Source: Bacteroidales bacterium UBA4345
Lineage (GTDB): Bacteria > Bacteroidota > Bacteroidia > Bacteroidales > Paludibacteraceae
Length of the DNA stretch: 64,000 nucleotides
Assembly: GCA_002396385.1 (NCBI GenBank)
Contig: DGTD01000079.1
Coordinates: 1 to 64,000 of the forward strand
Direction of reading: 5' to 3'
The notes under the pieces are model-generated. The model was not told the origin of the DNA, searched no databases, and saw only the letters and a program-made list of their open reading frames with translations. The position numbers and the translations under genes were made by a program. Of the stretch, positions 27,783 to 37,044 are shown piece after piece. The stretch's first letter is position 1, and the number at the start of each line of letters is the position of its first letter.

Positions 27783-29011
27783 TAGCCGAAGACTCGGTCC
27801 ATTTTTACACGTTGCCCAACGGTATTCGTGTGGTGCATATACAGAACGATTCGCCGGTTGCGTATTGCGGTATGGGCATCCGTATAGGAACGCGTAACGA
27901 AGAGCCGTCTGAAAGCGGTATGGCGCATTTTATCGAGCACTGCATGTTCAAAGGAACTACACACCGTAACGCATGGCATATCTTAAACCGGTTGGAAGAT
28001 GTGGGCGGTGACATTAACGCCTACACCGAGAAGGAAGAAACCTTTATCTATGCCACTGTTCTGGGCGAATACTATGAACGGGCCATGGAACTGGTGACCG
28101 ACTTGGTCGTTAATCCCACTTTCCCACAAAACGAGCTGGACAAGGAAAAAGACGTTATCATCGATGAGATTAATGCCTATAACGATTCCCCTTCTGAATT
28201 GATATACGACGATTTCGAGGGTCTTTTATTTAACGGCTGCTCCTTGGGGCGTAATGTTTTGGGTGAAGAACGTGTCTTAGAGAACTACACTACTGCCGAT
28301 GCGGCCCGTTTCCACCAGCGTTGTTATGGAACCGACCGTATGATATTCTTTTCTATGGGGCGTATGCCTTTGAAAAAGCGGCTGGCTCTCGACGACAAGT
28401 ATCTGCGCGATGTTCCCCTTCGTAAAAGTTTGGCGGTGAATGGAAGTGTTTCCGACTATAAGGTTCAACATGTGTCCTTAGACAAAGACTTGCACCAGGT
28501 GAACTATCTGGCTGGTACGCGCGCCTACGACATGAACGACAACCGGCGTTTCCCTTTGGTGCTGATGAACAATATTCTTGGTGGCCCTGGCCAGAACAGC
28601 CGTCTGAATGTGGCGATTCGCGAGCGTGGCGGTATGTCGTATTCGGTTGAATCAAGTTATACGGCTTATTCCGATGCTGGCATCCTTTCGGTCTATTTCA
28701 GCACCGACCACAAACATAAAGACAGGTGCATTGACTTGTTGATGGCAGAACTGCGTCGCCTGCGTGTTGAAAAACTGACGGCTACACAGCTACACCGTGC
28801 ACAAATGCAGTTGAAGGGTCAGGTTGCCATTGCGGAGGAAAATAATGAGAGCCTTGCGCTTGGCATAGCAAAAAACTTCCTCTATTTTGGTGAATTCTCT
28901 TCCTTGGAAGAGCGTATTAAACGCATCGACTGCATAACAGCCGAACAGATACAGGATGTTGCTAATGAATTGTTGGCCGAAGATAAATTGTCGACCTTGC
29001 TTTATAAGTGA
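27779..29011 (+). CDS. M16 family zinc metallopeptidase
   Basis: A pitrilysin/insulinase-type peptidase of 410 residues. The inverted zinc motif HFIEHCMFKGT (HxxEH) is at about residues 44-48, and the downstream acidic ligand lies in the ELDKEKDVIIDEINAYNDS block, as in the family. The C-terminal half carries the inactive-domain landmark NNILGGPGQNSRLNVAIRE, with RGGMSYSVESSYTAYSDAG. No signal peptide is visible, so it is probably cytoplasmic. The start overlaps the DUF3109 stop by four bases. The 82-base gap to the next, convergent gene has only a very weak hairpin. Confidence 0.93.
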   Translation: MIAEDSVHFYTLPNGIRVVHIQNDSPVAYCGMGIRIGTRNEEPSESGMAHFIEHCMFKGTTHRNAWHILNRLEDVGGDINAYTEKEETFIYATVLGEYYERAMELVTDLVVNPTFPQNELDKEKDVIIDEINAYNDSPSELIYDDFEGLLFNGCSLGRNVLGEERVLENYTTADAARFHQRCYGTDRMIFFSMGRMPLKKRLALDDKYLRDVPLRKSLAVNGSVSDYKVQHVSLDKDLHQVNYLAGTRAYDMNDNRRFPLVLMNNILGGPGQNSRLNVAIRERGGMSYSVESSYTAYSDAGILSVYFSTDHKHKDRCIDLLMAELRRLRVEKLTATQLHRAQMQLKGQVAIAEENNESLALGIAKNFLYFGEFSSLEERIKRIDCITAEQIQDVANELLAEDKLSTLLYK

Positions 29012-29093
29012 CGATGTTTGGTCTCTGTTTTGGCCACAGATTACACGAGGCAGAATAAGACATCTGATGTTTTTCAACTGCTAACACTCTAGA

Positions 29094-30455
29094 TTATCGG
29101 ATTTCCACTTTTCGGGAAAATTTTTCTCCTCTTAAGATGCCTTTCAGCAGGTAGATGCCTTTGGGCAGGTCTGCCACATTGACGATTGTTGTATTTCGTG
29201 ATTTTTTTACAACTTTTCCTTCCGTGTCGGTCAGATATAGGTAGATGTCGCCCGAACATTCAGGCAGGTTAATGCTCAGATAGTCTGTTGATGGGTTCGG
29301 GTAGACGATGACCTGATCCGCAAGTTGTTCCACAGAGGCAACTTTGCTGTCGAAATAAGAATTCGGAGGTATAATGCCAATCAGGGCTTCTTGGTTGAAA
29401 CTGAAGTCGTAGCCTTGGTGGGGAACCATAGAGTCGATAGAGAAATAGCCGTTGTAGTCGCCTCCCCAACCCCAGTTAAAGTGGAAATATCCGTCGGAAT
29501 CGTATCCGTCGCACACAAAACAGTGTCCAGAGGTGGCTCCCTTGCTGGTCCCGTTGTAGATGACGGGACGTCCTTCATCTAACTCTGTTTTTATAAGTTT
29601 CAGCCACTTGCTGTTAGCGTATTTGCTACGGATGACCCCGCGTATTGTGTTTGCGTCGTAGCCGAAAAAAGTAGGAAACGCATACTCTGCATTTTCGGTG
29701 GGGTAGTTCTTCGTGGCAATAAGCCGCCCAAAAGTTCCTTCTTTGTTATTCCCAAAAGCCGATTTAATTGACTTTGCACAATCGGCAAGAAGGGAGGCAA
29801 CCGCGTCAATTTCGTTTTGAGAACTTTCCGAATCCAGTGTGTCTGGCATCGATTGCCAATCGTAGACCGACTCGCTGAAATCGCAATAAATAGAGCCAAA
29901 GTTTTTATCGTCGTATGCGATAGAGCCTGTTCCCTGTGCAGGGAAGTTCCAGCGCTTCATAACAATGCCCATGGCAGTTGCTACGCAACCGGTAACCGAA
30001 GTGTCACCCAACTCGCTAACAGGACATTTAGCGTTGTAGTAAGTGGTCTGCCACCATTTCGCATCGCAAAGCGGTTTCACGCCTGCGGAAGCGTTCTTTA
30101 ACCGTTTGCCGCCAGTAGTTGCAATTGAGGCGTTCTTATGGCAGAGCATCCAGTTTTTCGCATTGGGAGGTAGGGCGTCCCAACAGAAACTCCCTTCGGT
30201 GGAATAACCCAAAACCGGTTTTTCGCTGCGATTTGCCGAAACCAGTACATACCCATTGCCTTCCCCTATGTTAAAGGCGAAAATACTCAAACTGTCGGGC
30301 AACGATACGGACTTAACGTCGTCAATGCCGATTTGTTCCTTCCCCTTCATAAAGAGGTAGGCCTCGAGTTGGGCTTTCTGCCGGCTTATTGCGCTACCTG
30401 CTTGAGCAAAAGTGCAAAAAAGCAGAAGAGAAAAGGTTAAGATGGAGTTCTTCAT
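29094..30455 (-). CDS. C10 family cysteine peptidase (streptopain-like) with T9SS type A sorting domain
   Basis: Start chosen at ATG 30455 because it gives a signal peptide (MKNSILTFSLLLFCTFAQAG); the frame extends upstream into the previous gene. The 453 residues comprise a Spi-like prodomain (ISRQKAQLEAYLFMKGKEQ, FAFNIGEGNGYVLVSANRSE) and the mature protease with catalytic Cys157 (SVTGCVATAMGIVMKRW) and His311 (TSGHCFVCDGYDSDG). NWGWGGDYNGYF follows, then a C-terminal sorting domain (VIVYPNPSTDYLSINLPE, ADLPKGIYLLKG). It should be exported by the type IX system. It is last in a tight minus-strand run, 8 bp after a secreted unknown. Confidence 0.93.
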   Translation of the reverse strand: MKNSILTFSLLLFCTFAQAGSAISRQKAQLEAYLFMKGKEQIGIDDVKSVSLPDSLSIFAFNIGEGNGYVLVSANRSEKPVLGYSTEGSFCWDALPPNAKNWMLCHKNASIATTGGKRLKNASAGVKPLCDAKWWQTTYYNAKCPVSELGDTSVTGCVATAMGIVMKRWNFPAQGTGSIAYDDKNFGSIYCDFSESVYDWQSMPDTLDSESSQNEIDAVASLLADCAKSIKSAFGNNKEGTFGRLIATKNYPTENAEYAFPTFFGYDANTIRGVIRSKYANSKWLKLIKTELDEGRPVIYNGTSKGATSGHCFVCDGYDSDGYFHFNWGWGGDYNGYFSIDSMVPHQGYDFSFNQEALIGIIPPNSYFDSKVASVEQLADQVIVYPNPSTDYLSINLPECSGDIYLYLTDTEGKVVKKSRNTTIVNVADLPKGIYLLKGILRGEKFSRKVEIR

Positions 30456-30463
30456 TCGTCTGT

Positions 30464-31357
30464 TTAGTTGTGGTAGGATAAGGTTGTCGGACATGCGTCT
30501 AGCTTGACATTGAAGATTTGTCCGTCGGACGATATTTCGAAAGGTAGTCTGAAGAACATGCCCAAGCCCCATTTTGCATCAATGTAAAGGCAGAGCGTTC
30601 CCATTTCAATCCAATAAGTAAAAATCTCCTGGCCCGAGTAGGGGTTGAAAATGCACATATAACCATGCTGTTCGGGACCTATGTAGGGAGAAGGTAGCTT
30701 CCTGTTGTTGGAGGACAAAATTTCCGCTTGCTCAGAGGTCATGAACACAATGTGATAATCTCCAAAAATCCAAACTCCTGAAATATCGTTCGGGAGTAAG
30801 CCCTTGTTTTCAAAAAGGATATCAGAACCATCTTTTCCTGCGCACTTAAAATTGCTTTCCGAGCGCTTGATTTGGATAGTTAACAGATTCCCTTCGATAA
30901 GGTATTTAAACGGGAAGGCGCTGCTTTTTCCGCCAAACGGAAGGTCAGTCAGGAAAAGCGAGTCAGAAGTCCAAATGCCACCGAAAAAATTTTTCCCGTC
31001 GAAGATAGGCAGCATTCGCTCGCTTATCTCTCCATTGTAGGCCTTGTCTATCTTTTTCCATGTCTTTAGAGCCTTCTTGTCCTTCGTTTTCGTAAAGTCG
31101 AAGCAAAAGGAAGGTTTTTCCCTTACCTCATAGTCCCATCCTGCCCCGTTAAAACCCAAATAAGAGGTGTTTTCTTTCAGTAGGTTGAAGCGGACATCGA
31201 AGAGGAGCTGGCTTCCCTGATAGCCATTGGGAACCAGTTTCTGGGATTTCGTGTCGACGATTGCAAATTGTATTCCTTCCCATGACCTTGCTGTTTTTTG
31301 TGCCAGACTGTTAGAAAACAAACAGCAGAGAGTTGCAAAAAAGAGAAACATCCTCAT
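30464..31357 (-). CDS. Secreted protein of unknown function upstream of a C10 peptidase
   Basis: 297 residues with a signal peptide (MRMFLFFATLCCLFSNSLAQ). The mature part is rich in aromatic residues and beta-prone stretches (YLGFNGAGWDYEVREKP, FNPYSGQEIFTYWIEMG), without a recognised domain and without a T9SS tail. It ends 8 bp before the C10 peptidase and starts 11 bp after the AMP-ligase gene, so it is very probably co-transcribed with the protease. A role as accessory or inhibitor is possible but is only an inference from position. Confidence 0.75.
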   Translation of the reverse strand: MRMFLFFATLCCLFSNSLAQKTARSWEGIQFAIVDTKSQKLVPNGYQGSQLLFDVRFNLLKENTSYLGFNGAGWDYEVREKPSFCFDFTKTKDKKALKTWKKIDKAYNGEISERMLPIFDGKNFFGGIWTSDSLFLTDLPFGGKSSAFPFKYLIEGNLLTIQIKRSESNFKCAGKDGSDILFENKGLLPNDISGVWIFGDYHIVFMTSEQAEILSSNNRKLPSPYIGPEQHGYMCIFNPYSGQEIFTYWIEMGTLCLYIDAKWGLGMFFRLPFEISSDGQIFNVKLDACPTTLSYHN

Positions 31358-31368
31358 GGCAGAAATTA

Positions 31369-32679
31369 TTAAATTATTTTCTTTCTGTTGTCTATAAACT
31401 TAATCGGCTTACGGCTCATTTGTGGGAACTGCATAGCCTGCATTTCGGCTGGAGTGTGGAAAATAATTCGTGGAGCCACGCGTACTTTTGCCCTGAATTG
31501 GTCTTTGAGGAATTTCTCAAACTGGTCGGAAGGGTCAGCCTTGCCAATATGAATGGCGATGTCGTCGGTACCCAGGTCGTTGGTCGATACCTCGATGATG
31601 TAGCCAGCCAACCCGTGTATGTCGTCAAGCACGTCTGACAGCGAACTTGGGAACAGGGTTGTGCCTTTAAATTTGATCATTTGCCCCTTTCTTCCGAGAA
31701 TCGAACTCAAGCGCATGGTGTTGCGTCCGCATTTGCAGGGCTCCACGTGGTGGTAGCAGACGTCTCCGGTTTTGAAACGGACTAGTGGAAATCCTTCAAT
31801 TCCGAGCGTTGTGATAGTAACCTCGCCCGGTTGGTCATCGGCAACAGGTTGGTTGTTCTCGTCGAGGAATTCCACAACAATCAGCTCTGGTTGGTGGTGT
31901 CCTCCACATCCGCATTCACATTCCGAGAAGCCGGTTTGCATTTCTGTCGACGCATAAGTGGTGAATAACTGTAATTCAGGCCAGCGGTCGTGAATTTTTT
32001 GGCTGAGTACGGTGTAAGAAAAGTCGGGATTGCGGAGCGATTCTCCTATGCATACCGCCTTTTTTAACGAGCAGTTGTGGTAGTCGATGCCGTGGGCCTC
32101 GGCGTAGTCTATTAATTTCATCAGAAACGAAGGAACCACCATACAGACGGTCGGTTTGATGCGGTTGATGGTGTCCCACTGCAATTCGGGAATACCATTC
32201 CCGACACGGACTACACCAGCTCCCAGTTCCACAGCACCCAGGAAGTAAGCCAGACCGGCCATGAAGCGTCGGTCAATGGTGGTCATCTCTTGAATGATGT
32301 CGCTTTTTGTCAGACCGGCAGCGCTGAAAGTAAGGAACTCGTTGTAGGCGAGGCGGTCGAGGTCGTTCTTTGTCAGACCCACAATCACTGGGTCGCCCAT
32401 CGTTCCGCTGGTAGTCACAATGTCGGTGATGTCTTCCATAGGTACGCAGAAGAACTCCTTGTTGTGCTCCTGCAAGTCTTTTTTAGTGGTAACAGGAATC
32501 TTTTGCAGGTCGGCAACTGTTCTGATGTCTGCAACGTTAATGTGGTTGTCGCTAAACAGTTTCTTGTAGAAAGGAGAGCGTTTGCTCACATAGTCTAAAG
32601 TCTTGCGGAGTCGCTCGTCTTGGAAGGCCGCAATTTCAGCCTTGCTTTTAAACTGTATGTCGGTATGTTTCTCAAACAT
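31369..32679 (-). CDS. Phenylacetate-CoA ligase-like AMP-binding enzyme
   Basis: The 436-residue PaaK-type adenylate-forming enzyme has the P-loop-like TTSGTMGDPVIVGLT, FTTYASTEMQTGFSECECGC (the YxxTE-type motif) and LVRFKTGDVCYHH, with a cysteine cluster (CECGCGGHH, EPCKCG) typical of zinc-binding PaaK relatives. The C-terminal GRKGQMIKFKGTTLFPSSL fits the mobile domain. The activated acid is unknown: aryl or fatty acids are both possible. It lies 25 bp after the C45 acyltransferase gene, suggesting that the ligase supplies acyl-CoA to that enzyme. Confidence 0.88.
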   Translation of the reverse strand: MFEKHTDIQFKSKAEIAAFQDERLRKTLDYVSKRSPFYKKLFSDNHINVADIRTVADLQKIPVTTKKDLQEHNKEFFCVPMEDITDIVTTSGTMGDPVIVGLTKNDLDRLAYNEFLTFSAAGLTKSDIIQEMTTIDRRFMAGLAYFLGAVELGAGVVRVGNGIPELQWDTINRIKPTVCMVVPSFLMKLIDYAEAHGIDYHNCSLKKAVCIGESLRNPDFSYTVLSQKIHDRWPELQLFTTYASTEMQTGFSECECGCGGHHQPELIVVEFLDENNQPVADDQPGEVTITTLGIEGFPLVRFKTGDVCYHHVEPCKCGRNTMRLSSILGRKGQMIKFKGTTLFPSSLSDVLDDIHGLAGYIIEVSTNDLGTDDIAIHIGKADPSDQFEKFLKDQFRAKVRVAPRIIFHTPAEMQAMQFPQMSRKPIKFIDNRKKII

Positions 32680-32704
32680 AGATTTGTGGTTTTTAGTGTT
32701 AAAT

Positions 32705-34438
32705 CTACCTGTCTTGGTAGCGTTTTATCTTTTGTTCAATACGTTCCTTGTCCATTTGCTTAGGAATGCGGCACTCAAGCGCCTTCCCCCAATAGTAGAG
32801 GCTACTGCTTTTGTCGTGAAGGTCGTCTCGTGAATCGCCCGCTATTTCGTAAACTTTATAGAAATTTGGGTTGCTGCTTATCAAATCCTCCAAATAATTA
32901 TCGTAGATGTCAAGATCGAGCTTTTTGGGAAGTGTGCGAGCCAACATACGATAGTGGAGGTAGTCTTTGAAGTCTTTACTATTCAGGAAGGAAGAGTCGG
33001 CTGCAAGGGACAGTTCCTTTTTATATGCGCAACCGCGGGCCGATTGTGGATTGGCGAACACCTGCTGCAAGTCGTAGCAGACGAATTCGCCTTCTTGCCA
33101 AGGTGCAGTTGAAACCCACATGAGTAATTTACTAGGATTGAATACTACCGAGTGGTGCCCTTGCAATTGGTTTATGGCTAATTCGTTCCCATAACCAATG
33201 CTGGCACTGTCGGTACCCAACTTGTCGCGGAGAATGGTAACTGCTTTTTCTGGATTGAGCGGAGACAGCTGGCAGACAAGGTCACTGGCCCGTTTAAAGC
33301 GGGTCGGACTGTCGCTGTTCTTTATGTTCTCAATGTTGTTTTCATCTTTTTCGAAGTCCTTGCTTTGGTAGTGGTTGGCACAGACTACCCAGTCTTGGCC
33401 TTGGGGCGCCTCGTAGAGGGCGCATTGGCTAACACTTTTTTCTATGATAGCCGCACGCCCGTCCGTAGCAGAGCCAATGAGTAGCGATTCCGACACAAAA
33501 GTCTGCGTGCTGTCGGCAATGGCTTTTGCTTCGGCTATAGAACCGGCATATTGCAGAATGCGTCGTGCCAGCAGCGAGATGGGAGTTGCCGAACCTGTTG
33601 GCATTGAACTTTTTGCCGCATTGATGGTAACAGTCAATCCTTTTATGTTCATACCCGAGCAGACACCGGTCATACCGGGCCATGTGACAAATGCGAACTT
33701 GTATCCGGTGGTTGGATTAAAGAATGCTACCTCTTTGTTTTTAGCGAAGTCGTCGCCCATGTAGAAGTCAAAGTTCCGACCTATAATCAAGTCGCCTCCT
33801 TCACTATTCTTTCCCCAAGTGGCAAACGAGGTGCAACCCACCATCATATAATCTTGCATAGCGTGGCCTAAATCGTGTGCGGCATGAAAGTTGAGTTGCC
33901 GGTCGTAAGGGTCTCCGACATAGTCGAAGTCGTGCGAACACGATTCCGACATAGCGTAAATCTCTTCCAGATTCTCTTCCGGAACGAAGTCTGTCAGGTT
34001 GCGGTTGTAGGTTTTAATGAAGTACTTCAACAGGTACTGGTACTTGCGGTTGGGGACAAGCTCGTCAATCTGGTCCATAAACACTTTCTCTTGGTAATAG
34101 AGCAGGTCTTTGTTCAGTTTGCCAAAAGCATCGCCACGCTGAAGTGCGTCGCCTTCAACGTAAAGTTCCCAAAGGAGGTGTTTGTTCTGTTGCATCCAGT
34201 TATTGCCAACAAAGGAGCCCAGCGAATCGTTCTGGACTTCGGCTGTTGTTGGAATATCTGTATTCCTTGGGTACTTGATGTCTACGGCAATGTTGTAGTA
34301 GACAATGAAGGCTACTACCGACAACGCCAAGATGATGAATGTCCATTTTATCGTCTTGAGAATGACTCTAACAACACCCCAACCAAACTTGAAGGCTAAA
34401 AGAGCCAAGACAACAAGCTGCGTATAAAGTACCCACAT
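32705..34438 (-). CDS. C45-family autoproteolytic acyltransferase/hydrolase, membrane-anchored
   Basis: 577 residues with two N-terminal hydrophobic segments (about 5-26 and 30-48), then an Ntn-hydrolase domain. The probable nucleophile is Cys202 in MVGCTSFATWG, where these enzymes cut themselves to expose the cysteine. Downstream blocks IIGRNFDFYMGDD, FVTWPGMTGVCSGMNIKGL and ATDGRAAIIEKS are typical of the acyl-CoA:6-APA acyltransferase group. Its active domain should face outside the cytoplasmic membrane. The substrate is unknown. It begins 6 bp after hisF and is followed by the AMP ligase. Confidence 0.88.
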   Translation of the reverse strand: MWVLYTQLVVLALLAFKFGWGVVRVILKTIKWTFIILALSVVAFIVYYNIAVDIKYPRNTDIPTTAEVQNDSLGSFVGNNWMQQNKHLLWELYVEGDALQRGDAFGKLNKDLLYYQEKVFMDQIDELVPNRKYQYLLKYFIKTYNRNLTDFVPEENLEEIYAMSESCSHDFDYVGDPYDRQLNFHAAHDLGHAMQDYMMVGCTSFATWGKNSEGGDLIIGRNFDFYMGDDFAKNKEVAFFNPTTGYKFAFVTWPGMTGVCSGMNIKGLTVTINAAKSSMPTGSATPISLLARRILQYAGSIAEAKAIADSTQTFVSESLLIGSATDGRAAIIEKSVSQCALYEAPQGQDWVVCANHYQSKDFEKDENNIENIKNSDSPTRFKRASDLVCQLSPLNPEKAVTILRDKLGTDSASIGYGNELAINQLQGHHSVVFNPSKLLMWVSTAPWQEGEFVCYDLQQVFANPQSARGCAYKKELSLAADSSFLNSKDFKDYLHYRMLARTLPKKLDLDIYDNYLEDLISSNPNFYKVYEIAGDSRDDLHDKSSSLYYWGKALECRIPKQMDKERIEQKIKRYQDR

Positions 34439-34444
34439 AATTTT

Positions 34445-35206
34445 CTATACAATACGCATTGGAATGTTTTCGCCGGCCAGATAATTCTTCAAATCGGGGA
34501 TGGCGATCTCGTGGAAATGGAAGATGCTGGCAGCAAGGGCGGCATCGGCTTTACCAACCGTAAAGACGTCTTTAAAATGTTCCATAGTGCCCGCTCCTCC
34601 AGAAGCGATGACAGGAATGGAAAGATTTTCGCTCAAACGTGCCAGGGCATCGTTAGCGAACCCTTGTTTCACCCCGTCGTGGTTCATGCTGGTAAACAGA
34701 ATCTCGCCGGCACCGCGCTCTTGTGCTTCACGGGCCCATTCGAAAAGTTTGCGGTCGGTGGCGATGCGGCCTCCGTTCAGGTAGCAGGTCCATTCGCCCG
34801 ATTCGTCAAGTTTGGCATCGATAGCCACAGTGCAGACTTGTGAACCGAACTGCTTGGCAACTTCACTGATGAGGTCGGGATTTTTAATTGCCGCCGAGTT
34901 AATCGACACCTTGTCGGCACCAGCGGCCAAAAGGGTGTCTACGTCTTTCAATTCGTGAATACCGCCACCCACTGTGAACGGAATAGATATGTTTTGTGCA
35001 ATGCGGGTTACCAGCTCAGAGAACGTTTTACGTCCTTCGTGCGAAGCCGTAATATCTAGGAAGACCAACTCATCGGCCCCTTGACGGCTGTATTCGGCAC
35101 CCAGTTCAACCGGGTCCCCCACGTTGCGGATATTCAGAAAGTTTACACCTTTAACGGTTTGTCCGTTTTTTATATCAAGGCAGGGTATTATTCGTTTTGC
35201 GAGCAT
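34445..35206 (-). CDS. hisF: Imidazole glycerol phosphate synthase, cyclase subunit
   Basis: Uses ammonia from HisH to turn PRFAR into imidazole glycerol phosphate and AICAR. The 253-residue TIM barrel has the catalytic Asp11 ([15 protein letters not shown]) and the second aspartate in [11 protein letters not shown], plus [24 protein letters not shown] and [14 protein letters not shown]. It looks fully intact. It lies 11 bp after hisH. hisA, which often separates the two in Bacteroidetes, and hisIE are absent here. Confidence 0.95.
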   Translation of the reverse strand: MLAKRIIPCLDIKNGQTVKGVNFLNIRNVGDPVELGAEYSRQGADELVFLDITASHEGRKTFSELVTRIAQNISIPFTVGGGIHELKDVDTLLAAGADKVSINSAAIKNPDLISEVAKQFGSQVCTVAIDAKLDESGEWTCYLNGGRIATDRKLFEWAREAQERGAGEILFTSMNHDGVKQGFANDALARLSENLSIPVIASGGAGTMEHFKDVFTVGKADAALAASIFHFHEIAIPDLKNYLAGENIPMRIV

Positions 35207-35217
35207 AAACGTCTTTT

Positions 35218-35820
35218 TTAAAGGTCAAGAAAATTCTTAAGAACGGTTTCTCCAACGCACCCGCTCTTTTCTGGATGAAACTGCACGGCATAGAAGTTGT
35301 CGCGGTGTAGGGCTGCGCTGTAGTCGTTGATGTAGTTGGTGGTGGCAATTGTATCGGCGCCAACGGTTGCGTAGTAACTGTGAACATAGTAGAAATAAGG
35401 ATCTTTCTTCAATCCTTTGAAAAGCGGACACCCATCGGCTGGCGCTATCGTGTTCCAACCCATATGTGGCACTTTGTTGATTTGTGCGGTAGGTTCAAAC
35501 TTCTGAACAGTTTCGTTGAAGATGCCCAAACATTCAACCAATCCGTTATCGGCCTCCGTGCTACTTTTGCACATTAACTGCATACCTATGCAGATGCCCA
35601 AAACAGGTTGTTTTAAATCGACAATCAGTTCGTCAAGTTTATGCTCACGCAAGTATCTCATGGTAGTTTCCGCCTCGCCCACGCCAGGGAAGATGACCTT
35701 ATCGGCCGACTTGATGATTTCTGGGTCGCCGGTGATTTCGGCTTCTGCGCCGATCCGTTTCATGGCATTGTCAACCGAACGGATGTTGCCGGCATTGTAT
35801 TTTATGATGGCTACTTTCAT
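35218..35820 (-). CDS. hisH: Imidazole glycerol phosphate synthase, glutamine amidotransferase subunit
   Basis: Hydrolyses glutamine and channels ammonia to HisF. The 200-residue class I glutaminase has the nucleophile cysteine in [13 protein letters not shown], the N-terminal [17 protein letters not shown], the oxyanion region [11 protein letters not shown] and the His-Glu pair in [10 protein letters not shown]. It is first in a minus-strand run that continues through hisF and the C45/AMP-ligase pair with gaps of 6-25 bp. A -7 box lies just upstream. Confidence 0.95.
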   Translation of the reverse strand: MKVAIIKYNAGNIRSVDNAMKRIGAEAEITGDPEIIKSADKVIFPGVGEAETTMRYLREHKLDELIVDLKQPVLGICIGMQLMCKSSTEADNGLVECLGIFNETVQKFEPTAQINKVPHMGWNTIAPADGCPLFKGLKKDPYFYYVHSYYATVGADTIATTNYINDYSAALHRDNFYAVQFHPEKSGCVGETVLKNFLDL

Positions 35821-35838
35821 CAGTATTATTTATTTTAG

Positions 35839-35846
35839 CAAAGTTA
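35839..35846 (-). promoter_or_regulatory. Candidate -7 box for the hisH-hisF run
   Basis: Minus-strand TAACTTTG (plus CAAAGTTA at 35839-35846) fits TAnnTTTG, 18 bp upstream of hisH. No convincing -33 TTTG is seen. Confidence 0.55.
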
Positions 35847-35882
35847 GTTAAAAGGAATGTCAATTGCCACTCCTTGAATATC

Positions 35883-36953
35883 TTATAGCGCAATTTCTCC
35901 ACTTCCGTAGCACAACTTGTGCTCTGCGTCGTAAAGTACTCCGAATTGGCCAGGGGCAATGCCCTGAATGGGCTTGTCTGCAACAATGTGGTACATGTCG
36001 CCGTTTTTGGTGATGTTGCCACTCAAGTATTCGGGTGAGTGCCTTATCTTGAAGCATATGCGCTTCCCTTCGGGTGGCAGTTCTCCCCACGGGTCTTCTG
36101 TAATGAAATGTACGCATCGCAGGTTCAGTTCCCTGCTTTCGTAGTTCATCAGGTCTATCTTGTTCGAGATGTAGACAATGTTGTACTCAATATCTTTCTT
36201 GACGACGTACCATGGGCCACCTCCGAAACCAAGGCCGTGCCGCTGACCGATGGTGTAGAACCAGTAACCTTTGTGCATACCCATTTTTTTGTTGGTGTCG
36301 GCGTTTATCACATATCCCTCTTTCTCGCCTAAAAAGCGTTTGATGTAGTCGTTGTAGTTGATTTTACCCAAAAAGCAGATTCCCTGGCTGTCTTTTCGCT
36401 TGGCCGTAACAAGATGTTCGCGTTCGGCTATTTCTCGAACCTGGTGTTTGTAAAGGTCGCCGATTGGGAAGATGGCTTTTTTCAGTTGGAAGTTGTCTAG
36501 CTGGGCGAGGAAGTCGGTCTGGTCTTTGACAGGGTCGGGACTGGTGGCCAACCATTTTTTACCGTCGACAATGGCGGTGGTGGCATAGTGGCCGGTGGCA
36601 ATCAGGTCGTACTGGTAGCCAGCCTTCTCTTCGAAACAGCCGAATTTGATGAGCTTGTTGCACATTACGTCGGGGTTTGGGGTAAGACCGGCCTTCACTT
36701 TCTCCATGGTATAGGCGACTACTTTGTCCCAGTACTCGTGGTGCAGGTCTACCACCTGTAGTTTGCATCCGAACTTTCTGCAGAGGGCGGTAGCCATTTC
36801 AAGGTCTTCTTCCGATGTGCAGTTCCATTCGGTGTCTTCCTCAGGTCCGATTTTTATATAGAAGCAGTCGGGGTTGTAGCCCTGCTCTTTCAAACGGTAG
36901 AGGGCCACGCTGCTGTCTACGCCGCCCGAAAGGAGTAATGCAATCTTTTCCAT
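35883..36953 (-). CDS. mnmA: tRNA-specific 2-thiouridylase
   Basis: Thiolates U34 of Glu, Gln and Lys tRNAs. Start chosen at ATG 36953 (MEKIALLLSGGVDSSVALYR); a TTG three codons earlier is unlikely. The PP-loop SGGVDSS binds ATP. The two catalytic cysteines lie in PNPDVMCNKLIKFG and SQGICFLGK, and the central and C-terminal beta-barrel domains (TIGQRHGLGFGGGPWYVVK) are present. The length, 356, is normal. Confidence 0.95.
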   Translation of the reverse strand: MEKIALLLSGGVDSSVALYRLKEQGYNPDCFYIKIGPEEDTEWNCTSEEDLEMATALCRKFGCKLQVVDLHHEYWDKVVAYTMEKVKAGLTPNPDVMCNKLIKFGCFEEKAGYQYDLIATGHYATTAIVDGKKWLATSPDPVKDQTDFLAQLDNFQLKKAIFPIGDLYKHQVREIAEREHLVTAKRKDSQGICFLGKINYNDYIKRFLGEKEGYVINADTNKKMGMHKGYWFYTIGQRHGLGFGGGPWYVVKKDIEYNIVYISNKIDLMNYESRELNLRCVHFITEDPWGELPPEGKRICFKIRHSPEYLSGNITKNGDMYHIVADKPIQGIAPGQFGVLYDAEHKLCYGSGEIAL

Positions 36954-36970
36954 CTTATGCAACTTTTGTG

Positions 36971-36978
36971 CAAAGATA
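36971..36978 (-). promoter_or_regulatory. Candidate -7 box for mnmA
   Basis: Minus-strand TATCTTTG (plus CAAAGATA) is a full -7 match, 17 bp upstream of the mnmA start. Confidence 0.5.
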
Positions 36979-37044
36979 CGTAATAAGGGCGAAATAAGCG
37001 TTTTTGGCGGGTGTCAATCTCTTCTCTCTTACAAATCCTCAACT

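Noticed and set aside
29012..29093. Terminator between the M16 peptidase and C10 peptidase genes
   Set aside because: The only hairpin (ACAT-CTG-ATGT) has four A/T-rich pairs and is too weak.
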